Positions 1 to 5,628 of a stretch of 12,820 nt of DNA are shown piece by piece. Numbering within the stretch: position 1 is the first letter of the stretch; each line of letters begins with the position of its first letter. The DNA is taken from positions 1-12,820 of the forward strand of contig CAZQLE010000109.1 of the NCBI GenBank assembly GCA_964593905.1, read 5' to 3'. The position numbers and the translations under genes are program-made. Below the pieces are notes generated by a model, which saw only the letters and a program-made list of their open reading frames with translations, did not search any database and was not told the DNA's origin. The stretch comes from CAZQLE01 sp964593905. Lineage in GTDB: Bacteria > Chloroflexota > Anaerolineae > Anaerolineales > Anaerolineaceae.

Positions 1-1209
1 CAAGAACAGGATGCCGTACTCTCCACCACCTTGCAGGAAAATTTAAGCGGGGTACGCGTGGTGAAGGCCTTTGCCCGGCAGCACTATGAGATCGAAAAAT
101 TTGAAAAAGACAACCGCGAAAAATTTCGCCGCGGCAAAAAATTGCTTTCCATGCACTCTTATTTCTGGCCCATTTCCGATACCATTTGCGGGTTCCAGAT
201 CGTCATCGGCTACTGGGTGGCGGCGCGCATGGCCCTGGCCGGAGAAATCACCATTGGCACTGTGCTGGCCTATATGGGGCTGATCATCTGGATCATCTTC
301 CCAATTCGCAATCTCGGCCGGCTGATCGTGCAAATGTCCACCGGCATGGTCTCTTATACCCGGGTGCGCGATCTGATGAAACAAAAACGCGAGCCGCTGG
401 ATGAGGGTGATTTGCAACCCGCAGCCGGCTTGCGCGGTGAGATTCAGTTTGAAGCCGTTACATTTGAATATGAAGCCGGCTCCAGTACGTTAAACCAGAT
501 CTCATTTGTCTGCAAACCGGGTCAGGTCATTGCCCTGCTGGGTTCCACCGGGTCAGGAAAAACCTCTCTGGTCAATTTGCTGCCGCGCTTTTATGACCCC
601 ACTGGCGGCCGTATTTTGCTGGATGGCGAGGACCTGCGCCGTTACCCCCGGCGCTTTTTACGCCAGCACATCGGCATTGTAGAGCAGGAGCCGTTCCTGT
701 TCTCGCGTTCGATTCGTGAAAACATCACCTATGGAGTGGGACGTGAAGTCAGCCAGGAAGAAGTGGAAACCGCAGCGCGCTCCGCAGCGATTCATGATGT
801 CATTCTCTCCTTCCCCAATGGCTACCAGACCCTGGTGGGAGAAAAAGGCGTCACCCTTTCAGGCGGACAAAAGCAGCGCATTGCCATCGCCCGCACACTG
901 TTGAAAAACCCGCGCATTCTAATTTTGGATGACTCGACCTCGGCAGTCGATACCGAAACCGAAGCTGAAATTCGCGGTGCACTCGAACTGCTGATGAAAG
1001 ACCGCACCACCTTCATTATTGCTCACCGCGTGCAAAGCATCATGGACGCCAATTTGATCCTGGTAATGGATCACGGGCAGGTCGTCCAGACAGGCACCCA
1101 TACCGATCTACAGCAGCAAGAAGGCATGTACCGCAAGATTTTTGATATTCAGACCCGCATTGAGGCTGAGCTGGAAAAGGAGATCGCCAGTGTCGCTGAG
1201 CACATTTGA
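1..1209 (+). CDS. Heterodimeric ABC exporter, subunit with degenerate Walker B (5' partial)
   Basis: C-terminal 402 residues of a fused permease-ATPase half-transporter; the frame is open from base 1, so the start lies outside the window. About 110 visible residues precede the ATPase: a coupling-helix region (LSGVRVVKAFARQ) and the last two membrane helices, about residues 55-75 and 85-105. The nucleotide-binding domain follows: Walker A GSTGSGKT (541-564), Q-loop in VEQEP, signature LSGGQ (856-870), Walker B ILILDD (916-933), D-loop SAVD and H-loop IIAHR. The usual catalytic glutamate after Walker B is aspartate (931-933), typical of the non-catalytic site of heterodimeric exporters such as TM287/288 or BmrCD. 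It acts in the cytoplasmic membrane, exporting an unknown substrate (lipid, peptide or drug). The next gene overlaps by 20 bases and encodes the partner. Confidence 0.93.
   Translation, partial: QEQDAVLSTTLQENLSGVRVVKAFARQHYEIEKFEKDNREKFRRGKKLLSMHSYFWPISDTICGFQIVIGYWVAARMALAGEITIGTVLAYMGLIIWIIFPIRNLGRLIVQMSTGMVSYTRVRDLMKQKREPLDEGDLQPAAGLRGEIQFEAVTFEYEAGSSTLNQISFVCKPGQVIALLGSTGSGKTSLVNLLPRFYDPTGGRILLDGEDLRRYPRRFLRQHIGIVEQEPFLFSRSIRENITYGVGREVSQEEVETAARSAAIHDVILSFPNGYQTLVGEKGVTLSGGQKQRIAIARTLLKNPRILILDDSTSAVDTETEAEIRGALELLMKDRTTFIIAHRVQSIMDANLILVMDHGQVVQTGTHTDLQQQEGMYRKIFDIQTRIEAELEKEIASVAEHI
1178..1192 (+). promoter_or_regulatory. Ribosome binding site that fixes the GTG start of the second ABC gene
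   Basis: AGGAG at 1178-1182 lies seven bases before GTG at 1190, inside the end of the upstream gene. The frame could also be opened from TTG at 1142, but that has no comparable site and would add 16 residues unlike an exporter N-terminus. The site inside the upstream gene suggests translational coupling. Confidence 0.75.
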
Positions 1210-3013
1210 AGAAGAAGAGTTTGAGACTCAAAAAAGTTTCGACCGCATAACTTTCCGCCGTATCATCGGATTGCTGCGGCCGCATTTAAAAATCGTAATC
1301 GGGTTTATCATCGCCATTGCGGCCGTCTCAATCATTGATGCCGGTTTTACCTATATATCAAAACACATCATCGACGAAGGCATCCTGGGGCAAGATACAA
1401 GCGCCATCCAACGCTGGTTGACATTATATGCCGGTCTGGTGGTTGTGCAGGCATCGGGTGTCTTTGGCTTCATTTATCTCGTGATGACGCTGGGCGAAAA
1501 GGTTCGCTATGACCTGCGCCGCAAGATGTTCAATCATCTGCAAGAGCTTTCGCTTTCTTATTACAGCAAAACCCCCGTAGGCTGGATCATGTCGCGGGTC
1601 ACTTCCGACAGCGACCGCGTGGCCGACCTGGTGACCTGGGGTTTTCTGGATACCATCTGGGGCATCACCAACATTCTTTCGTCGCTGATATTTATGCTAC
1701 TCATCAACTGGAAGCTGGCGTTGATCGTGTTGGCCGTGCTGCCGGTATTGCTTATTGTAGCCATCGAGTTTCGCAAACGCATTCTGACCCAGTTTCGCCA
1801 GGTGCGCAAATACAACTCACAGATCACCGGCGCCTACAACGAAAACATCACCGGCGTGCGCGTGGTGAAAGCACTGGGGCGCGAACCCGAAAACCTACGC
1901 GAGTTTATGCAATTGACCAGCCAGATGTATCGTGCCGGGTACCGGGCCGCCTGGTGGAGCGCACTCTTTTTACCCTCGGTGCAAATTATTGCTGCCACAG
2001 CTCTGGGCCTGGTGATTTATTTCAGCGGCGGGCCGGTGCAAATTGGCGGCATATCCATTGGCGGGCTGCAAGCCTTTCTGACCTATGTGACCACCATGTT
2101 GTGGCCCATTCAAGACCTGGCGCGCGTGTTTGCCGAACTGCAACACGCCATTGCATCTGCTGAACGCATTTTCTCACTCGTCGACAGCCAGCCCGAGGTG
2201 GTTGACCAACCCAACGCAAGCGACCCCGGCACCATCAGCGGCGATATTGAATTCAATCACGTCACCTTCTATTACGACAACGACCCGCCCGTGTTGAAAG
2301 ATTTCAATCTAAAAGTGAAGCGCGGTGAAATGATCGCCCTGGTCGGGCCGACCGGCGGTGGAAAGTCAACCATACTCAACCTCATCGCCCGGTTTTATGA
2401 ACCACGTGAGGGAACAATTTTGATCGGTGGAACCGATTATCGCTCACTCTCGTTACAGGCCATTCAATCACGCATTGGCATTGTGTTGCAGACCCCACAC
2501 CTGTTTTCGGGCTCAATACGCGAAAATGTGCGCTATGGGCGTCTGGACGCCACCGAAGAAGAAATTGAAGCCGCCTGCAAACTGGTGGGGGCCCACGATT
2601 TCATTACCCAGTTTTCCAAAGGGTACGCTGAACCGGTGGGTGAAGGCGGCAACCTGCTTTCGGTCGGTCAAAAACAGTTGATCAGTCTGGCACGGGCCGT
2701 ACTGGCCAGGCCCGAAATTTTCATCATGGACGAAGCCACCAGCTCGGTCGACACATTAACCGAAGCCTTGATCCAGCGCGGGATGGAGAAGCTCATGGTG
2801 GGGCGCACCAGCTTTATCGTTGCCCACCGCCTGTCCACCATCAAACGCGCCAACCGCATTCTGGTGATCGAAAATGGCGGCATCGCCGAGGCCGGCTCAC
2901 ATGCCGAGCTGTTGCGCAAACAGGGCAAGTATTACCAGCTTTACACCCGCCAATTCCGCAACCAGATGGAACAGACCCTTAACCCCTTTGAAGAACCCGC
3001 CGCAGCGGATTAA
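1190..3013 (+). CDS. Heterodimeric ABC exporter, catalytic-Walker-B subunit
   Basis: Complete 607-residue half-transporter from GTG 1190. A charged N-terminus leads into a six-helix transmembrane domain (about residues 30-325) with the coupling-helix segment ITGVRVVKALGRE near residues 220-232. The nucleotide-binding domain has Walker A GPTGGGKST (residues 386-394), signature LSVGQ (490-494, bases 2657-2671) in place of LSGGQ, Walker B IFIMDE with intact glutamate (residue 515, bases 2732-2734), D-loop SSVD and H-loop VAHR (His546). The intact glutamate and altered signature complement the defects of the upstream subunit: this subunit's Walker A/B with the partner's LSGGQ would form the hydrolysing site. 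It acts in the cytoplasmic membrane. The substrate cannot be told from sequence; lipid A-like, peptide and multidrug exporters all share this architecture. It is co-transcribed with the preceding gene. Confidence 0.95.
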   Translation: MSLSTFEEEEFETQKSFDRITFRRIIGLLRPHLKIVIGFIIAIAAVSIIDAGFTYISKHIIDEGILGQDTSAIQRWLTLYAGLVVVQASGVFGFIYLVMTLGEKVRYDLRRKMFNHLQELSLSYYSKTPVGWIMSRVTSDSDRVADLVTWGFLDTIWGITNILSSLIFMLLINWKLALIVLAVLPVLLIVAIEFRKRILTQFRQVRKYNSQITGAYNENITGVRVVKALGREPENLREFMQLTSQMYRAGYRAAWWSALFLPSVQIIAATALGLVIYFSGGPVQIGGISIGGLQAFLTYVTTMLWPIQDLARVFAELQHAIASAERIFSLVDSQPEVVDQPNASDPGTISGDIEFNHVTFYYDNDPPVLKDFNLKVKRGEMIALVGPTGGGKSTILNLIARFYEPREGTILIGGTDYRSLSLQAIQSRIGIVLQTPHLFSGSIRENVRYGRLDATEEEIEAACKLVGAHDFITQFSKGYAEPVGEGGNLLSVGQKQLISLARAVLARPEIFIMDEATSSVDTLTEALIQRGMEKLMVGRTSFIVAHRLSTIKRANRILVIENGGIAEAGSHAELLRKQGKYYQLYTRQFRNQMEQTLNPFEEPAAAD

Positions 3014-3032
3014 GCGCCCTACAACCCAAAAC

Positions 3033-3080
3033 AAATAGGCGATCACCGGTTCATGCCCGCGATCGCCTATTTACTTTTGC
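3033..3080 (+). terminator. Probable intrinsic terminator after the ABC operon
   Basis: Perfect 12-base inverted repeat AAATAGGCGATC (3033-3044) and GATCGCCTATTT (3061-3072) with a 16-base loop, starting 20 bases after the stop codon. A T-rich stretch, TTTACTTTT, overlaps and follows the 3' arm. The loop is longer than usual and the T run is broken by A and C, so termination strength is uncertain. Confidence 0.65.
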
Positions 3081-3106
3081 GCCTCTTCTTGATATACTAC
3101 TAATAT
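3078..3106 (+). promoter_or_regulatory. Candidate promoter of the GntR regulator operon
   Basis: TTGCGC at 3078-3083 and TAATAT at 3101-3106 are separated by 17 bases, a sigma70-like arrangement with a weak -35 and a moderate -10. Transcription would start near 3113, about 23 bases before the ATG at 3136. The -10 lies inside the palindrome described separately. An alternative, TTGATA at 3089, has no well-spaced -10. Confidence 0.4.
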
Positions 3107-3120
3107 ATTAGAGCTATATC
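3091..3120 (+). promoter_or_regulatory. Nested palindrome, candidate operator for the GntR regulator
   Basis: A perfect 12-base palindrome CTAATATATTAG (3100-3111) sits symmetrically inside a second pair of arms, GATATA (3091-3096) and TATATC (3115-3120). Both share the centre 3105.5, so 12 of 15 base pairs of a 30-base element are complementary. It covers the likely -10 and lies 16 bases before the regulator's start codon. GntR-family proteins bind such dyads as dimers and often repress themselves, so autoregulation is likely. The half-site lacks the GT...AC core common for FadR-type operators. Confidence 0.55.
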
Positions 3121-3135
3121 AGGCAAAACTCCCTT

Positions 3136-3849
3136 ATGGCACTTTCCGATCAGGCATACGAACAAATCCGTCAGGAAATCATCACTTGCGCGCTTGCGCC
3201 GGGGCAGCAAATTGCCCAGTCGCAGTTTGTTGAGCGTTTTAATCTGGGGGTCACCCCGGTGCGCGAGGCGCTGACCCGCCTGGCGCATGAGGGTCTGGTG
3301 CAGCCCATTCCCCGTTTTGGCTATCTCGTCACCCCCATCCGCTTGACCGATATCGCCGATCTGTATGAATATCGCCTGGTGCTCGAAACCGCGGCCATCC
3401 GCCGCGTCTGCGAACAGGCCACCGATACACAAATCGCCGAAATCGCCGCTGCGGCAAATTTCACCTACGATTTCAGCCAGCCCCAGCACCATACTGATTT
3501 CTTGCAGCGCAATGCTGAATTTCACACCCGTCTGGCGCGCCTTTCTGGCATTCGCCGGCTGGCCGATGCTTTGCGCCAATTGTTGGATGAACTCACCCGC
3601 ATTTTCTATATTGGGCTGTATTTGCGCGACAGTGCCGAAGAAATGCGCGCTGAGCATGTGGCCCTGGCCGGGGCGCTGCTGGCACGTGACACCGATCTGG
3701 CTGTCGAAACAATGCGCGCACAAATCGTCCGTTCCCAACAGCGCGTGGTAGAGGCCCTGCAAAAAGGCATTCTCACCACCGACACAGGGCTCGAAAATTT
3801 TGCCAACCCAAATCCTACCGTCACCATTCGAGGAGACCACCGTCCATGA
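3136..3849 (+). CDS. GntR family transcriptional regulator, FCD (FadR-type) subfamily
   Basis: 237 residues, a normal length. The N-terminal winged helix-turn-helix spans about residues 5-66 and carries the family patterns LAPGQQIAQSQ, GVTPVREALTRLAHEGLV and GYLVTP. An all-helical FCD ligand-binding domain covers about 70-212. In metal-binding FCD proteins the ligands are one Asp and three His; at matching spacing (4, 44, 22) this protein has Asn126, His130, His174 and Gln196, so two ligands are replaced and the metal site may be weak or absent. The ATG was chosen because family alignment begins directly after it; its upstream ribosome site is poor. It is probably a repressor responding to a small carboxylate or acyl compound. 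It is translationally coupled to the following PLP enzyme (ATGA overlap), which it likely controls together with itself through the palindrome at 3091-3120. Confidence 0.93.
   Translation: MALSDQAYEQIRQEIITCALAPGQQIAQSQFVERFNLGVTPVREALTRLAHEGLVQPIPRFGYLVTPIRLTDIADLYEYRLVLETAAIRRVCEQATDTQIAEIAAAANFTYDFSQPQHHTDFLQRNAEFHTRLARLSGIRRLADALRQLLDELTRIFYIGLYLRDSAEEMRAEHVALAGALLARDTDLAVETMRAQIVRSQQRVVEALQKGILTTDTGLENFANPNPTVTIRGDHRP
3831..3849 (+). promoter_or_regulatory. Ribosome binding site and ATGA start-stop overlap
   Basis: AGGAG at 3831-3835 stands ten bases before ATG 3846, inside the end of the regulator gene. The start codon overlaps the regulator's TGA (3847-3849) as ATGA, a typical arrangement for coupled translation, and it decides the start of the class V enzyme. 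Confidence 0.8.
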
Positions 3850-5270
3850 ACCAGTCCATTCTGTCCGCCGTAGACGAAACAACCCGCTACCTGCGCAGCC
3901 AGATTGTCGGCTTAGAGCAGCAAGTTCCCGTTCTGGACGGAACACTCCGTCCCTACACTTTTCTGGATAACGCCGCCAGCACGCCCTCTTTGCTGCGGGT
4001 CAAAGAAACAGTCAACAACTTGCTGGATTGGTACGCGAGTATCCACCGCGGCACCGGTTTTAAGTCATTAATCTCCACCGAAGCTTACGAACACAGCCGC
4101 AAGCTGGTGGCCGATTTTGTGGGCGCAGACCCCGCTCACGATGTGGTCATTTTTGGAAAAAACACCACCGAGGCCATCAATACCCTCGCCACTGCATTTC
4201 CATTTCAGGCGGAAGATGTGGTCGTGGTAACCCTGATGGAGCACCATTCCAACGATTTACCCTGGCGCTGCTGCGCGCAGGTGGAACATTTTGGAGTTAA
4301 CCCCGAAGGATATTTTGACCTGCAAGCCTTCGAAGATTTGCTCAAGCAATATCAGGGGCGGGTAAAAATGGTCGCGACCACCGGCGCTTCAAATGTTTCG
4401 GGGTTCATGCCGCCCATCCACGATATTGCCGAAATTGCCCATCGCCACGGAGCCATGATTCTGGTCGATTGCGCCCAACTGGCCCCCCACCGCGCCATCG
4501 CAATGGGGCCGGTCGATTCACCCCGCCATATTGATTTCATCTCGCTGTCGGCGCACAAAATGTATGCTCCCTTTGGCACCGGCGCATTGATCGGCCCCCG
4601 CGAATTTTTCAATCAGGGGCGGTTAAATTTCCGCGGCGGCGGAACCATTGAAGTGGTCACCCTGGAGGAAGTCTACTGGGCCGAAGCGCCGGAGCGCTAT
4701 GAAGCCGGCAGCCCCAACGTTATCGGCGCCGCTGCAATGGGCGCCGCCGTGAAAGCACTGTCAGAAATCGGCATGGAGCGCATTGCCGAGCATGAAAAAC
4801 GGCTGACCACTTATGCCATTGAGCGCTTCAGCCGCATTCCGGGGGTGCGTTTATACGGCTGTCAAGACCCGCAGCGCGTTGAAGACCGCGTGGGGGTCAT
4901 TCCGCTGATGGTGGATGGGATGCCGCACGGCAAGACCGCGGCCATTTTATCTTATGAATACGCCATCGGGGTGCGCAGCGGCTGTTTCTGCGCACATCCT
5001 TATGTGCTTAACCTGCTGGGCATCGACCACAACGCCTTCGAGCATTACAAAGGCCAGGTACTCGAACATGATCGCAGTGAAATTCCCGGCCTGGTGCGCA
5101 TCAGCTTTGGCTGTTACAACACCGAAAGCGAAGTGGACCTGGCCGCCGAGGCGTTGGAGACAGCCGCAAGCAATAAATATCGCGGCCAATATCAACTCGA
5201 TCGTCCCAGCGGCAGCTATGCCCCGGCCGGGTTTGACACCCGCATTCTGGGCGAGTATTTCCAACTTTAA
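3846..5270 (+). CDS. Class V PLP-dependent enzyme, SufS/CsdA-like cysteine desulfurase family
   Basis: 474 residues, about 60 longer than typical SufS. Visible motifs: FLDNAASTP (39-47), MEHHSNDLPW (131-140) matching the SufS 'MEHHxNxxPW' segment, GASNVSG (180-186), VDCAQLAPH (207-215) with Asp208 expected to hold the pyridine nitrogen, and SAHKMYAPFGTG (235-246) with Lys238 as the Schiff-base lysine. The desulfurase loop reads RSGCFCAHPY (377-386); aligned to the SufS RTGHHC motif, Cys382 is the likely catalytic cysteine, with an extra Cys380. A stretch of about 20 residues after it and a C-terminal tail account for the extra length. The family mostly removes sulfur from cysteine (or selenium from selenocysteine) in the cytoplasm, but also includes epimerases and lyases. 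No SufE, SufU or Fe-S scaffold gene lies nearby, and pairing with a GntR regulator suggests a catabolic or dedicated role rather than housekeeping Fe-S assembly. Confidence 0.85.
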   Translation: MNQSILSAVDETTRYLRSQIVGLEQQVPVLDGTLRPYTFLDNAASTPSLLRVKETVNNLLDWYASIHRGTGFKSLISTEAYEHSRKLVADFVGADPAHDVVIFGKNTTEAINTLATAFPFQAEDVVVVTLMEHHSNDLPWRCCAQVEHFGVNPEGYFDLQAFEDLLKQYQGRVKMVATTGASNVSGFMPPIHDIAEIAHRHGAMILVDCAQLAPHRAIAMGPVDSPRHIDFISLSAHKMYAPFGTGALIGPREFFNQGRLNFRGGGTIEVVTLEEVYWAEAPERYEAGSPNVIGAAAMGAAVKALSEIGMERIAEHEKRLTTYAIERFSRIPGVRLYGCQDPQRVEDRVGVIPLMVDGMPHGKTAAILSYEYAIGVRSGCFCAHPYVLNLLGIDHNAFEHYKGQVLEHDRSEIPGLVRISFGCYNTESEVDLAAEALETAASNKYRGQYQLDRPSGSYAPAGFDTRILGEYFQL

Positions 5271-5288
5271 CAACTGCTTTGCCCTTTT

Positions 5289-5330
5289 CAGCAGGCAGGC
5301 CATTCGTGGTCTGCCTGCTGCTTTGCTTAT
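5289..5330 (+). terminator. Intrinsic terminator after the GntR-class V operon
   Basis: A 14-pair stem (one G-T wobble) formed by 5289-5302 and 5307-5320 is closed by a TTCG tetraloop (5303-5306). It begins 18 bases after the stop codon and is followed by CTTTGCTTAT. The hairpin is very stable; the T tract is interrupted, so it may act partly as an RNA 3'-end stabiliser. Confidence 0.75.
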
Positions 5331-5404
5331 CCCTGACAACTTCCGGGCACGCGCCATCTTCGATCAATCGGCCTGTGGAGAAGGATAAAAGTCACCAGAA
5401 AATC

Positions 5405-5448
5405 TTGACAACATTTGTTTGCATTTTAAATATGCAACATTTTATAAT
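5405..5448 (+). promoter_or_regulatory. Candidate promoter(s) of the giant secreted-protein gene
   Basis: A perfect TATAAT lies at 5443-5448, with TTGCAT at 5419-5424 as a partial -35 (18-base spacer). A perfect TTGACA at 5405-5410 is also present, with only a weak -10 (TAAATA, 5427-5432, 16-base spacer). Two overlapping promoters, or one with an imperfect -35, are both possible. The segment is clearly richer in A and T than its surroundings. Confidence 0.55.
5419..5437 (+). promoter_or_regulatory. Inverted repeat between promoter elements, candidate operator
   Basis: TTGCAT (5419-5424) and ATGCAA (5432-5437) form a dyad centred at 5428, and the inner bases TT/AA add two more pairs. It covers the -35 of the TATAAT promoter and the -10 region of the TTGACA one, so a bound dimer would block transcription. 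No protein can be assigned to it. Confidence 0.35.
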
Positions 5449-5628
5449 CAACATCACGCAACGATCTACCATCAAATTTCTCCGGGGGGATTTATTTTTA
5501 TCCAGACAAACCGGCACAGCACCGATTACCGATAGATCCGGCTCAGAGCCGCTTTTCCAAGCACCCGATTAACCAAAAATCCAAACAACCTTAATAAAGC
5601 TTTCGTGTCACCGCTGAAAGGATCCACC

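Larger units (their letters stand above)
5321..5628 (+). other. Regulatory intergenic region and 5' leader of the giant gene
   Basis: About 300 bases without a credible gene. Bases 5321-5400 show nothing specific. Bases 5401-5448 are AT-rich and hold the promoter and inverted repeat listed separately. The leader (about 5455-5628, roughly 174 bases) contains a G run at 5484-5489 and a short hairpin CGGCT-CAG-AGCCG (5539-5551) followed by CTTTT (5552-5556), which could be a weak attenuator. I recognise no known riboswitch. The ribosome site AAAGGAT (5617-5623) ends five bases before ATG 5629. Confidence 0.5.

Noticed and set aside
1142..1189. TTG 1142 as start of the second ABC gene
   Set aside because: The GTG at 1190 has AGGAG at ideal distance, and the extra 16 residues simply overlap the upstream gene in another frame.
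3100..3945. 281-codon open frame on the minus strand opposite the GntR gene
   Set aside because: It is the shadow of a strongly supported gene; its product has no recognisable motifs, and it would run through the promoter dyad.
5279..5572. 97-codon plus-strand open frame in the intergenic region
   Set aside because: It begins inside the terminator stem, has no ribosome site, crosses the promoter and dyad, and its product has no motif.
5605..5628. GTG 5605 as start of the giant gene
   Set aside because: It would add eight residues before a well-formed signal peptide, while ATG 5629 has the ribosome site AAAGGAT at good spacing.
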